Source: CAZEHJ01 sp964512485 (GTDB taxonomy: Bacteria > Bacteroidota > Rhodothermia > Rhodothermales > UBA10348). From it: DNA of 57,481 bases. Every line of letters begins with the position of its first letter. The stretch's first letter is position 1. Positions 9,007 through 18,814 of the stretch are shown here, piece by piece. The stretch is taken from positions 1 through 57,481 of the forward strand of contig CAZEHJ010000014.1 of the NCBI GenBank assembly GCA_964512485.1. The letters are read 5' to 3'. Below the pieces are notes generated by a model that did not search any database, was not told the origin of the DNA, and saw only the letters and a list, made by a program, of their open reading frames with translations. The position numbers were made by a program, and so were the translations under genes.

Positions 9007-10476
9007 TTATTCGCGGGCATGGCTGAATTCATCCAGATCTGGATACTTTTGCAGCAGGCCCAGCTCGGCCATCAATGCTTCAATGTCATCAATTTCCATG
9101 GGCACGAAGTCGGAGACGATCTCGGCGTGGTCGGCGTGAATGATGATCAGATCTTCCATCCGGATATAGAGTTGTTCTTCCGGCACGCGTAGGGCTGGCT
9201 CGATCGTAAAAACCATGCCTTCCCGAAGCGGACCCTCGAAGCTACCCACATCATGCGTCGCCATACCGACTCCGTGGCCCAGGCGGCCACTACCCGGGCG
9301 GTTTGCAGATGCTTCGTATGACTCTACAAAACGCAGTGCTCCTCTCGAGTGTGCGTCGTTGGCAAATGTCCAGTTTTCATACGTCTCCCGCATGATGGAG
9401 GCGGCTTCCTTCTTGATCTCATTTGCCGTGACCCCGGGGCGAATGTTGTCCAGAATCGCGCGATATGCTCGAACGTAAAAACCGTACAACTGACGGTGAG
9501 CAGGGGTAAACCGGCCACTGACGGGCATCATTCGGGTAATATCGGACATGTAATATCCTACATCCGGGGCGTAATCCATCAGAAGCAGTTCTCCCTCCTG
9601 CATCGTGCGTGCACCCTGATGGTAATGCGGAAACGGAGCGTTTGGACCGCTGGCAACGAGTGAGTAATACGCATCACCTTGAGCTCCGTCACGATAGTAG
9701 ATAAACTTGGCGACGGCGTCGATTTCGCGTTCCACGACTCCGGGCTCGACCGATCGCATGGCTTCCATAATCGCCAGACTTGAAAGACGCGTTGCCTTTC
9801 TAATAACCTCCATTTCCCGCGGACTTTTTATGAGTCGAAGCTCATCGATCGTTGGGTTGAGATCTGCGATTGTCATTCCGGGAAGCCGTTCTTTCAGCAA
9901 GCCAATGAAATGAGCCTGCCGGGAGGGTCTGCCATCCCAGGGATCAGACAACCTGTCTGTGATTCGGCGAATTCCCAGATCCCGACTCTCTGCGAAGCCT
10001 TCAGCAGGTTGAAAAAGCGTGTAAATGGTATTCACGGACCCGCGTCGTTGCAGGCTACCCAGATCGGCGCTCAGGTTTTCGATGGCCGAGACACTTTCGA
10101 TGCCGGAAAGCTCCCGCACAAGATCGGCGTCCTCCACCGACAGCATCTTGCCTTCACTGCGCTCGCGTCCTTCCTTTCTGTGCTCCAGATAAAGAGTTGT
10201 CTGCCTGCTGGCCCCGTTCAACACCAGGTACACATGCGGTACTTCGATACCAGAGAGGTAATAGAACTCATTCGTCTGACGAAATTTCACGTATCCCCTG
10301 GGCGTTGCCTCTCCCTGCAACACAGCAACCGCTTCGGGTCCTATCGCATCGTAGACCTTTGCACGCCTGTCGGCGAATTCTTCTGGCGGAAAATCCTCTG
10401 TGAACAGCGGGGCATCCTGTGCCAGCGCAAGGATGGGAAACAACAGAGCGATAATAAAACATTTGACTCGACGCAT
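9007..10476 (-). CDS. Secreted Xaa-Pro aminopeptidase (M24B)
   Basis: A metallopeptidase that removes N-terminal residues preceding proline. The preferred start at 10476 gives a clean signal peptide (MRRVKCFIIALLFPILALAQ) and has AAGG a few bases upstream; an in-frame ATG at 10509 adds 11 residues. The N-terminal creatinase-like domain includes RGYVKFRQTNEFYYLSG. The C-terminal pita-bread domain has all five metal ligands: the two Asp in MDYAPDVG and SDITR, the His in GHGVGM, and the Glu in TIEPAL and RMEDL. Export suggests digestion of peptides in the periplasm or outside the cell. It is divergent from the S9 peptidase gene across a 17-bp dyad, so the two may be co-regulated. Confidence 0.88.
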   Translation of the reverse strand: MRRVKCFIIALLFPILALAQDAPLFTEDFPPEEFADRRAKVYDAIGPEAVAVLQGEATPRGYVKFRQTNEFYYLSGIEVPHVYLVLNGASRQTTLYLEHRKEGRERSEGKMLSVEDADLVRELSGIESVSAIENLSADLGSLQRRGSVNTIYTLFQPAEGFAESRDLGIRRITDRLSDPWDGRPSRQAHFIGLLKERLPGMTIADLNPTIDELRLIKSPREMEVIRKATRLSSLAIMEAMRSVEPGVVEREIDAVAKFIYYRDGAQGDAYYSLVASGPNAPFPHYHQGARTMQEGELLLMDYAPDVGYYMSDITRMMPVSGRFTPAHRQLYGFYVRAYRAILDNIRPGVTANEIKKEAASIMRETYENWTFANDAHSRGALRFVESYEASANRPGSGRLGHGVGMATHDVGSFEGPLREGMVFTIEPALRVPEEQLYIRMEDLIIIHADHAEIVSDFVPMEIDDIEALMAELGLLQKYPDLDEFSHARE

Positions 10477-10542
10477 GGACCTTCGGCCGAAGCCGCCGTT
10501 GATGGACATTTCTTGATGGGTTATCAGACAATATGAACGCGA

Positions 10543-10559
10543 ATTGACAAGGTGTCAAT
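10543..10559. promoter_or_regulatory. 17-bp dyad in the divergent peptidase promoter region
   Basis: ATTGACA-AGG-TGTCAAT is a perfect 7+3+7 palindrome between two divergent secreted-peptidase genes. It also places a TTGACA hexamer, a consensus -35 box, on each strand. I do not see a good -10 box at the standard spacing in either direction. It may be a regulator site, two overlapping promoters, or both. Confidence 0.4.
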
Positions 10560-10635
10560 CAGGGAAAACCCTACCCAAAATGCGTGGATTGGCAACCTTA
10601 TAACCATTACTATTATGCGCTGACCCATCAATACA

Positions 10636-12984
10636 ATGCTTAGGTTCGATATGCGATATCTGACAGCTGTCCTGGCGCTTCTCGTCATTTCTTCCCCGCT
10701 CTTCGCACAAGAAACCGTCACCGAAGAAGATTATGCCCGTGCTGAGGGCTTTCTCAGCAATTACACCCGCCCCCTCGTCTTCAATTCGACCGTCTCGCCG
10801 AATTGGCTGGATGATGACATGATGTGGTATCGCAATACGATTCCAGGTGGTTCAGAATTCATTCTCGTCGACATCGATCGAGGTCGCAGAGATCGTGCGT
10901 TCGACCACGCCAGACTCGCCGAAGCGCTCTCCAATGATGAAACTACCTATAGTGCCACCGAACTTCCCTTTGGTTCCTTCGAGTTTTCCGATAACATGCG
11001 TTCGATCTCGTTCAGTGCGAACCAGATGACTTACGAATGCAATATCCGCAGATACACGTGTATCTCGTCTGAAGGCGAAGAGGATGCAGACGCAGGCCTA
11101 AGTCCCCGGGAGCGCTTCATGAGAAGCCGAGGCCAGATGGACTCCCCGGATGGCACGATGTCACTGTTCATTCGCGAGCATAATCTCTGGATTAAAGACA
11201 AGACATCGGGAAAGGAAACTCAGCTCACCGATGACGGCATCGAGGACTACGGTTACGGCACCAACAATGCAGGATGGACGAGAGGACCGGGTCCAGTGGC
11301 TCTCTGGTCGCCGGATTCAAAAAAGATTGCCACCTTCCAGCACGATGGGCGCGGCGTGGGCGAGATGTACATGGTTTCTACCAAGTCCGGCCATCCGGAC
11401 CTACAGCAGTGGAAATACCCGCTGCCCGGCGACAGCCTGATCTTCCGCATCAGCCGCGTAGTGATTGATGTAGAGACCGGCGAAATGGTTCGCCTAAAAA
11501 TGGATGCGGACCAGCATCGCAGCACGACGACGGACCACATCGCGGGACGTGGAGGCGAATTCCTCGACGTACGCTGGAGTTCAGACTCGGACAAACTCGC
11601 CTTTGTATCGAGCTCGCGAGATCACAAGATTGCGGACCTCCGCATGGCCGATGTCGCAACGGGTGACGTGTGGGACGTCATGCGCGAAACGCAGGACACG
11701 TACTTCGAATCAGGCGATGGTTTCTCGAACTGGCATTATCTGTCGGAAACGAATGAGGTAATCTGGTTTTCCGAACGCGACAATTGGGGTCACCTGTACA
11801 TGGTGGACCTGGACACGGGAAACATCAAACATCGCATCACCGAAGGCGAATGGGCTGTCCAGCGGGTCCGCTACGTCGATCGAGAAAACAGAAAAATCTA
11901 TTTCTCGGCGGGTGGTCGTGACGGCAGCGATCCTTATTTCTGGCACCACTACAGCGTCAACATGGACGGTTCCGACTTGAAGCTGTTGACTCCAGAAGAT
12001 GCTCATCACACAGTCACCTATTCTCCCGACTGGAAGTATTTTGTTGACAGCTACTCGACACCCGTCACGCCACCAGTCATTGTTGTGCGTGACATGGAAG
12101 GCAACGTACTCGTTGACCTTGAAGAAGCCGACATTTCGCAGCTTGTTGCTTCAGGCTGGGTCCCACCCATCATGACCAAAACAAAGGCTCGCGATGGAGT
12201 GACGGATATCTACGGCCTGATGTATCGCCCGACAGATTTCGATCCTGCCAGGAAATATCCTGTGTTGAATCCGCTCTATCCTGGCCCACAGTCGGGTAGC
12301 GTGGGAAGCCGCAGCTTCAATCCATCTCGTGGCGACAAGCAAGCCGTCGCCGAACTCGGTTTCATCGTAATCGAAGTTGACGCCATGGGCACACCGAATC
12401 GATCGAAGTCATTCCATGACGCCTACTACGGCAATATGGGAGACAATGGCTTACCCGATCAGATTGAGGCAATCAAACAGCTTGGAGCCGAGAACCCTGC
12501 CATGGATATGGACCGAATCGGCATCTACGGTGGTTCAGGAGGCGGTTTTGCTTCGACCGGTGGCTTGCTGAGATATCCCGATTTCTACAAGGTGGCTGTT
12601 TCAAGCTCCGGAAACCATGACAACGCCACGTACGAAGACGATTGGGGCGAAAAATGGCAGGGTATGCTGCTCAAAAATGAAGACGGCACCACGACATACG
12701 ACAATCAAGCCAATCATTTGATCGCCGATCAGCTTCAAGGCAAGCTTTTGATCGGCCACGGTTCGCTCGACGGCAACGTGCCCGTGAACAACACGTTGCT
12801 CTTGGCCAAGGCGTTGATGGATGCGAACAAGACCTTCGACATGCTCATCTTCCCCAACAGCGGCCACGGTCTGGGCCAATACTGGGTCCGTCGTCGATGG
12901 GACTATTTCGTTCAGCACCTGATTGGCGCTGAGCCACCGGTCGACTACGAGTTTGGAAAAAGAGAACCGCGCCAGGCACTCTAG
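10636..12984 (+). CDS. Secreted S9 peptidase, DPP-IV type
   Basis: A 782-residue exported serine peptidase of the prolyl oligopeptidase/dipeptidyl peptidase IV family. A signal peptide (MRYLTAVLALLVISS...FAQ) is preceded by five residues; the ATG at 10651 could be the true start. An N-terminal propeller contains the family phrase WFSERDNWGHLY. The alpha/beta-hydrolase domain has a catalytic triad at S634 (YGGSGGG), D712 (GSLDGNVP) and H744 (NSGHGLG). The nucleophile elbow GGSGG departs from the usual GWSYGG. It probably releases dipeptides from peptides outside the cytoplasm, complementing the Xaa-Pro aminopeptidase encoded divergently. A strong hairpin follows the stop. Confidence 0.88.
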   Translation: MLRFDMRYLTAVLALLVISSPLFAQETVTEEDYARAEGFLSNYTRPLVFNSTVSPNWLDDDMMWYRNTIPGGSEFILVDIDRGRRDRAFDHARLAEALSNDETTYSATELPFGSFEFSDNMRSISFSANQMTYECNIRRYTCISSEGEEDADAGLSPRERFMRSRGQMDSPDGTMSLFIREHNLWIKDKTSGKETQLTDDGIEDYGYGTNNAGWTRGPGPVALWSPDSKKIATFQHDGRGVGEMYMVSTKSGHPDLQQWKYPLPGDSLIFRISRVVIDVETGEMVRLKMDADQHRSTTTDHIAGRGGEFLDVRWSSDSDKLAFVSSSRDHKIADLRMADVATGDVWDVMRETQDTYFESGDGFSNWHYLSETNEVIWFSERDNWGHLYMVDLDTGNIKHRITEGEWAVQRVRYVDRENRKIYFSAGGRDGSDPYFWHHYSVNMDGSDLKLLTPEDAHHTVTYSPDWKYFVDSYSTPVTPPVIVVRDMEGNVLVDLEEADISQLVASGWVPPIMTKTKARDGVTDIYGLMYRPTDFDPARKYPVLNPLYPGPQSGSVGSRSFNPSRGDKQAVAELGFIVIEVDAMGTPNRSKSFHDAYYGNMGDNGLPDQIEAIKQLGAENPAMDMDRIGIYGGSGGGFASTGGLLRYPDFYKVAVSSSGNHDNATYEDDWGEKWQGMLLKNEDGTTTYDNQANHLIADQLQGKLLIGHGSLDGNVPVNNTLLLAKALMDANKTFDMLIFPNSGHGLGQYWVRRRWDYFVQHLIGAEPPVDYEFGKREPRQAL

Positions 12985-13006
12985 GCCCAAACGCTTTCGG
13001 ACTGGA

Positions 13007-13034
13007 GGGGGACTCCGCGTACGCGGAGTCCCCC
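13007..13034. terminator. Bidirectional terminator hairpin
   Basis: A perfect 28-bp palindrome whose arm is GGGGGACTCCGCGT, lying between convergent genes and touching the stop codon of the permease gene at 13035. TTATT follows on the plus strand. Confidence 0.75.
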
Positions 13035-15434
13035 TTATTCGTACCTGATGGCTTTGATGGGATCCGCATGAGCGGCTTTAACAGATTGCCATGCAACCGT
13101 TATCCACATCATTACCAGGGCCCCAAGGCCAGAAATAAGGAATACACTCCATGAGATTCCGGCCTGATAGGCGAACGAATCCATCCAACGGTTCATCGTA
13201 ATTGCTGCAATAGGTGTGGCAAGCACAGAGGCAAGAACAACCAGAAGCGTCATGTCCCTGTTGAGCAGCAAGACGATCTGGGAAACTGAGGCACCCATGA
13301 CCTTTCTCACGCCTATCTCTTTTCGTCGCTGCTCTGCCGTGAAAACTGCCAGGCCAAACAGGCCGAGACACGAAATCAGGATAGCGAGGGCGGCAAAAAC
13401 TTTGAACAACAAAGAAAATCGGGACTCCGACTGATAGAGTCGGTTGAAGTCATCATCCAGAAAGAATGATTCGAACGGCCTGTCCGATATCACCGAATTC
13501 CACGTCCGTTGGACATCAGCCATCGTTCCCTGTAGATCCGGAGACGTTATTTTCACCGAGATGTATCCAAACCAACTAGGCCAGACGGTCATGACCAACG
13601 GTTCAAGCTCGCTCTGAAGGCCGGCAAAGTGAAAGTCCTTCACTACGCCAATCACGGGTCCTTGCGTGTTCATCCGATATCGTTTACCGATCACCTCTTC
13701 AGGTGTCATTCCCAGTTCAGCCACAGCTGTTTCGTTGAGAATGAACGACTCTCCCAGCCCGGCCGTCTGATCCACGGAGAAGTCGCTACCAGCGACCATT
13801 TCGAGGCCATACGTCTCGGCGAAATCAGGATCTACGATCAACGCGTTCGTTCCACCCGATTCTTCTTCGGGCATGCCCTCAATCCAGAATGACATCGAGG
13901 TGAACATACGACCCGGAACGTCGCCCGAGGCCGTAACCTGATCGACAGACGGATGCTCAAGTAAGACCTGCTTCAACGTTTCGTAGCGTTCCTGAACCAG
14001 TTGATCCCAGGAAAAGGGAATGACCACGACCCGTTCCTGATCAAATCCAAGGCTCTGGTTTTGCATGTAGTCAACTTGACGTACAGCGATGATCGTCCCC
14101 GCGATGATCGCGATCGACAACGTGAACTGAAAAACTACCAGACCCTTGCGTAATAGCGTTGCCGAGCCGGCCTTCCCCGACTTCAATGACCCTTTCAGCA
14201 CTCTTGCGGGAAGAAACGCCGACAGGAAAAACGCCGGGTAGCTTCCTGAAATGACTCCCACAAGAAGAGCAAGGGACAATGCGATCGGGCCATATATCCA
14301 GTTTTCACTCCAGCTCAGGGACATGGTCGTGCCCGCAAGATCATTCATGAAAGGTAGCATCACCATCATAATGCCGACGGCCAGAACCAGGGCGGATACG
14401 CTCAGAACAATGCTTTCACTCAGAAACTGCCCAACGAGCTGGCACCGAATGGCACCCAACGACTTGCGGACTCCCACTTCGCGGGCACGCTTTGCAGATC
14501 GCGCAGTAGCCAGGTTCATGAAATTGATGCACGATATGAGGAGAATGAACGCCGCGATCGCCGAAAACACGATGTTGTTCATGCGACTACCGTTGGGCCC
14601 CATTTCCTGCCGCAAATCAGATTCGAGATGGATGTCCGTGAGTGGTTGAACACCCAGACTGTACACAGAGCCTTCGCCACTTTGAACTCCTACATGGCGT
14701 TCGACAAACGAGGAAAGCTGTGATTCCACATTGGAAAAAGATTCCGGAGCATTCAGGAGAGCGTAAGTGTAAAAGGTGCCCGACGTCCACAGATTGTCCA
14801 GATCCCTTCCCCGCTGTTCCTGAAGGCGTTTGTAGGTTGCAAACGAAAGGAGAATGTCAAAATTGATGTGTGATTGAGCGGGCACGTTCTCTGCTATCCC
14901 CGTAACCGTAAAATGAAGCGTGTCGCTCATCACAATCGTCTTCCCGATGGGATCGTCGGTGCCGAAGTAGCGGAGTGCTGCTTGTTCGGTCAACACTGCG
15001 GTGTCGGGAGTAGATAGCGCCGTTGAAGACTCACCACGGACCAACGGAAACGAGAACACCTCGAAGACGGACGCCTCGGCGAACATGACATCGGTTTCGT
15101 TGAAGAGTTGGTCACCGTACTTAAACGCAGCTGAATACCTCTGAAAACGGACTGTTTGCTCGATTTCGGGGAAATCCCGGAGCAGTGCCGGCCCGATAGC
15201 CGGATTGGATCTGGCGAATGAACGGGTTTCAACCGCATCCGAATAATGACTGGTCACGCGAACGATGCGATCCGCATTCTCGTGAAAGCGGTCATATTGC
15301 GATTCGCTTTGCACGTAGAGCGCTATCAGCATAAAACACGCCATCCCTGTCGCCAGGCCCACGAGATTGATGGTTGTGTACGACTTATGGCGACGCAAAG
15401 TGCGCACGGATAGCTTGAGATAATTTTTAAGCAT
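13035..15434 (-). CDS. FtsX/MacB-type ABC transporter permease
   Basis: A 799-residue permease with two FtsX-like modules. The first helix follows MLKNYLKLSVRTLRRHKSY, then a periplasmic MacB_PCD-like domain (about 45-275). Next come helices with the phrase ARSAKRAREVGVRKSLGA, a second periplasmic domain, and a second FtsX module with EQRRKEIGVRKVMGAS. It ends in DPIKAIRYE, typical of Bacteroidota members. Such proteins couple a cytoplasmic MacB-like ATPase to periplasmic work such as lipoprotein, peptide or drug export. No ATPase or membrane-fusion gene is adjacent, so the partner must be elsewhere. The gene lies between kinases 2 and 3 and ends at a bidirectional terminator. Confidence 0.88.
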   Translation of the reverse strand: MLKNYLKLSVRTLRRHKSYTTINLVGLATGMACFMLIALYVQSESQYDRFHENADRIVRVTSHYSDAVETRSFARSNPAIGPALLRDFPEIEQTVRFQRYSAAFKYGDQLFNETDVMFAEASVFEVFSFPLVRGESSTALSTPDTAVLTEQAALRYFGTDDPIGKTIVMSDTLHFTVTGIAENVPAQSHINFDILLSFATYKRLQEQRGRDLDNLWTSGTFYTYALLNAPESFSNVESQLSSFVERHVGVQSGEGSVYSLGVQPLTDIHLESDLRQEMGPNGSRMNNIVFSAIAAFILLISCINFMNLATARSAKRAREVGVRKSLGAIRCQLVGQFLSESIVLSVSALVLAVGIMMVMLPFMNDLAGTTMSLSWSENWIYGPIALSLALLVGVISGSYPAFFLSAFLPARVLKGSLKSGKAGSATLLRKGLVVFQFTLSIAIIAGTIIAVRQVDYMQNQSLGFDQERVVVIPFSWDQLVQERYETLKQVLLEHPSVDQVTASGDVPGRMFTSMSFWIEGMPEEESGGTNALIVDPDFAETYGLEMVAGSDFSVDQTAGLGESFILNETAVAELGMTPEEVIGKRYRMNTQGPVIGVVKDFHFAGLQSELEPLVMTVWPSWFGYISVKITSPDLQGTMADVQRTWNSVISDRPFESFFLDDDFNRLYQSESRFSLLFKVFAALAILISCLGLFGLAVFTAEQRRKEIGVRKVMGASVSQIVLLLNRDMTLLVVLASVLATPIAAITMNRWMDSFAYQAGISWSVFLISGLGALVMMWITVAWQSVKAAHADPIKAIRYE

Positions 15435-15612
15435 GGGGTTCGACGCCTGGTGAGCGTCCAGAGATAAAATGGAGACCGATGCTCATTTGACAGATCCAAA
15501 CAACAAAAGGATCACATAGACCGGCAAGAAGCAATCGTCAGCATGCCAAATCAAGATGCTAAATCCCTTACCAAATCCGTAGATTGGGCAACCCACAAAG
15601 CAATTCTCTTTC

Positions 15613-18324
15613 ATGATCGGCGCTACACTTTCACATTACAGAATCACTGACGAACTCGGTCGTGGTGGAATGGGCATCGTGTACAAGGCCGAGGACACTA
15701 AGCTGGACCGATTGGTGGCCATCAAGGTCTTGCCATCGGCCACGCTCGCCACAGAAGATGACAGGTCCCGGTTCTATCGAGAAGCGAAAGCCGCAGCAGC
15801 CCTGCATCACCCCAACATCGCAAGCGTTTTTGAGATTGACGAGGCCGTTCCGTCGAACGCGCCCCACGATGCACAGCCCAGTCCATTTCTGGCTATGGAG
15901 TTCATCGAAGGCGAAACGCTTGATGCCCGCATTGCGAAGCAGCCTCTCAAAATTGACGAGGTCATCAAACTGGCATCCGAAGTAGCTGAAGGGCTGAAAG
16001 CCGCCCACGGAAAAGAAATTGTCCATCGCGACATCAAGTCCGCCAACGTGATGATTGATGCCGATGGGCGAGCGAAAATCCTGGACTTCGGGCTGGCTCA
16101 GACGGCGCATTCCACAAAGCTCACACGAATGGGCTCTACGCTTGGGACAATGGCCTACATGAGCCCCGAGCAGGCCAAGGGCGAAGAAGTGGATCTTCGA
16201 ACCGACTTGTGGGCATTGGGTGTGGTCATATATGAGATGGTGACGGGCGCGCTACCCTTCGCTTCTGACTATGAGCAAGCTGCCGTATACAGCATCCTGA
16301 ACGAGGAACCCGAACCCATTACGGCGTTGCGATCTGGCGTCCCCATGGCGCTGGAGAACGTGGTTGGAAAATGTCTGGCCAAGGATCGGAAACTGCGATA
16401 CGCGAGCGCCGCTGATCTGCTGGTAGACCTGGTGCGGGTCAATGTGGGAATGTCGACGGCGCCTCACTCGGCTATTCGACCGGCCGCGGCCCCCGCCGCG
16501 TCAGCACCGGTAGCAAAATTGTCGACGCCGTCGTTGATTGTTGGTAGCTTCGGGGTTTTAGCTCTGGCGATCAGCCTGGTTCTGTTCTTCATGCGCAGTG
16601 TGGATGAACCTTCATCCAACTTCAAGAAGCTCACCTTGCACCTTGACGGAATTGCGGAAAACTGGAGTCCAGCTTTGTCACCAGACGGCCAATACATCGC
16701 TTTCAGCGGAGTAGATAGCTTGGGGAAAGACGGGGTTTTCCTGAATGATCTCCTAACTGGCTCCATCTCATATATAACGGAATCTGAAGGGTCGTTTTAC
16801 CCACTTTTTTCTTCGAGTGGAAACAGAATGACGATTGGTCGAGGAGCCGGTCGCCCGCTTTTTGTCGTCGATGTGCCGTCGGGTACACCCCGTCAGATTC
16901 TGGATGACGGATATACGGGTTATTGGATCAACGATGACGAGTTGATTTACACCATCAACGATCTCCACAAGTACACTCTGTCTACTGGCGATACGGAAAT
17001 GATTTACCGGGCAGATTCAGTGAATGGAATTGCGCGATGGCCGTTTCCCGGACCCAAGGTACCTGGCCAACCATATATCGTGGGTAACCTGCAGTACGGC
17101 GGACTGGATTCCGAGCCGCAACTATTCACGTTGAACCTTGATACCAATGATATAATTCTTGGTGAGCGCGGGGTCATCAACCCTCAGCCCATTTCATCGG
17201 ACATCCTGCTTTATCAAATTTCGGATGACAACGGCGATCTGTTTGCCCGCCGTTTCGATGCGAGTACTGCATCGTTCACATCTCCCTCTCACCTTGTGCG
17301 CTCGCCCATGAAGTTTGCCGCGTTTCACGTGGGACCCGACGGCAGCTTACTCATATCTACCGAGGCGTCGAAGAGGCCGCTGTATGTTGTAGACATCGTT
17401 ATTGCTGATCAACGCTCCGAAGAATTATCCACCATCGACCTGCAATATGCCGATCGGTTTAATGCGCTGAGTGCCGTCGTTACGGCTGACTCCAGGTTTC
17501 TTTTGACAGATGCTCGTGAAAGCTCGAGCGAAACGATCATTCCCTTCGTTACTGACTTGGAGACCAAACAAACGACACAACGGCATACTCAGGATGGCGT
17601 GCTGGCGTTGTCAGTAAGTTCAGATGGTGTTTCCTATTACGCAGCAAGAATAACGGGAAGGTCGACTCAGGACTCCAAGGATGTGGCGGATGAACCAGCC
17701 TTGCTATTGAGAATGCCAATAAATGGTAGGGGCCAGATCGACACCTTGCTAACCCAGTTCGATAATGTGTGGGATGCGGCCGAATCCAGCGCCGGCATCG
17801 TTGTGAACGTTCAAAATGAATCTGAAAGGTCAGCATTCATCGGTATTTTGAAGGAAGATGGCTCAGTCGATCCCATAACGGCTCGAGCTCAGGATTCATA
17901 TTCCTTCGACACTGCCGTTTCGCAGGATGGCAATTTCCTGGCCTATTTTTCGATTATAGGATCCTCAGAGCAGATTACTGTTCGAGATCTTTCGTCAGGC
18001 GACGAGATTACCATTTTGGAGCCAGGCAGAGGACTCAAATGGTCTCCAGATGGCCAATATCTGTACTTCCAGGGGCGTTCTACCATTCGAAGAATCAAGA
18101 TCGAGTCGCAAGAAGGTCTCTCGACTACGGGCGAAAGCGAGATTGTGCTTTATGGCGGAGACATTTTTGACCCATCCATCACATTTGATATCGATCCTCA
18201 ATCTGGCGATATCATTGCGCTTTCGGACAACGCTTCATTCAACAAAAAGCTCGATTCTTATTCGACCATTGAGTGGTGGCAGGGATACGCTGATGTTTTG
18301 GACGAGATTCTGGAAAAGGAATGA
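15613..18324 (+). CDS. Transmembrane Ser/Thr kinase with propeller domain (3)
   Basis: The third paralogue, 903 residues. Start MIGATLSHYRI, glycine loop GRGGMGIV, ATP lysine K38, HRDIKSAN at 138-145, DFGLAQ in place of DFGLAK, and MSPEQAKG. An alanine-rich linker precedes a membrane helix at about 308-329. The sensor region has propeller blades such as ALSPDGQYIAFSG and LKWSPDGQYLYFQG. The C-terminal tail (EWWQGYADVLDEILEKE) resembles the tail of kinase 1. The stop overlaps the start of a small membrane-protein gene by 4 bp (ATGA), so the two are probably translationally coupled. No Shine-Dalgarno sequence is visible. The 178-bp upstream gap shows no clear element. Confidence 0.9.
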   Translation: MIGATLSHYRITDELGRGGMGIVYKAEDTKLDRLVAIKVLPSATLATEDDRSRFYREAKAAAALHHPNIASVFEIDEAVPSNAPHDAQPSPFLAMEFIEGETLDARIAKQPLKIDEVIKLASEVAEGLKAAHGKEIVHRDIKSANVMIDADGRAKILDFGLAQTAHSTKLTRMGSTLGTMAYMSPEQAKGEEVDLRTDLWALGVVIYEMVTGALPFASDYEQAAVYSILNEEPEPITALRSGVPMALENVVGKCLAKDRKLRYASAADLLVDLVRVNVGMSTAPHSAIRPAAAPAASAPVAKLSTPSLIVGSFGVLALAISLVLFFMRSVDEPSSNFKKLTLHLDGIAENWSPALSPDGQYIAFSGVDSLGKDGVFLNDLLTGSISYITESEGSFYPLFSSSGNRMTIGRGAGRPLFVVDVPSGTPRQILDDGYTGYWINDDELIYTINDLHKYTLSTGDTEMIYRADSVNGIARWPFPGPKVPGQPYIVGNLQYGGLDSEPQLFTLNLDTNDIILGERGVINPQPISSDILLYQISDDNGDLFARRFDASTASFTSPSHLVRSPMKFAAFHVGPDGSLLISTEASKRPLYVVDIVIADQRSEELSTIDLQYADRFNALSAVVTADSRFLLTDARESSSETIIPFVTDLETKQTTQRHTQDGVLALSVSSDGVSYYAARITGRSTQDSKDVADEPALLLRMPINGRGQIDTLLTQFDNVWDAAESSAGIVVNVQNESERSAFIGILKEDGSVDPITARAQDSYSFDTAVSQDGNFLAYFSIIGSSEQITVRDLSSGDEITILEPGRGLKWSPDGQYLYFQGRSTIRRIKIESQEGLSTTGESEIVLYGGDIFDPSITFDIDPQSGDIIALSDNASFNKKLDSYSTIEWWQGYADVLDEILEKE

Positions 18325-18725
18325 TGCGGATTCCCACAAAACCATTGCTGGTTTCCAGTGCCGTTTTCATGGGTCTTGTTGGGCTTGCAGGTACGTTCGC
18401 GGCGGAAGAAGCCCTTGCCAGCCTCGGAACATCGCCTGACCAGACCGCGGTCATGCTGGGGCAGATTCTCGGCGCGATTTATCTGGGTTTTGCCATGCTG
18501 AACTGGATGAGCAGAAATGCTCCCATGGGCGGCATCTACAGCAGGCCACTGACGACGGCCAACTTCCTTCATTTCATGATGGTCGCTTTGGCTTCCTGGA
18601 AGTTCGATCCAATTGGCGAGAGCGGGAATGTGAACCTCGTACTGAGCGTCATATACACGATCTTCGCATTAGCTTTTGGAATGGTTTTGTTCACCAGTCC
18701 TGGAACTGAATCCGCGCCTTCGTGA
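18321..18725 (+). CDS. Small four-helix membrane protein coupled to kinase 3
   Basis: 134 residues, family not recognised. Four hydrophobic segments are visible: about 8-28 (VSSAVFMGLVGLAG), 44-62 (LGQILGAIYLGFAML), 77-93 and 102-124 (NLVLSVIYTIFALAFGMVLF). A charged loop, NWMSRNAPMGGIYSRPLT, separates helices 2 and 3. The ATG overlaps the kinase stop codon (ATGA), which argues for co-translation and perhaps a shared complex. It could be a sensor partner of the kinase or simply a neighbour. No conserved catalytic residue is evident. Confidence 0.7.
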   Translation: MMRIPTKPLLVSSAVFMGLVGLAGTFAAEEALASLGTSPDQTAVMLGQILGAIYLGFAMLNWMSRNAPMGGIYSRPLTTANFLHFMMVALASWKFDPIGESGNVNLVLSVIYTIFALAFGMVLFTSPGTESAPS

Positions 18726-18814
18726 CCCAAGAGTGAACCGGAAGCTGATATTGTCGTTTCTATGCGATGGAAGACAGATTTACCCCGGAATCCCACCAAT
18801 TTTGAGTCAACACA

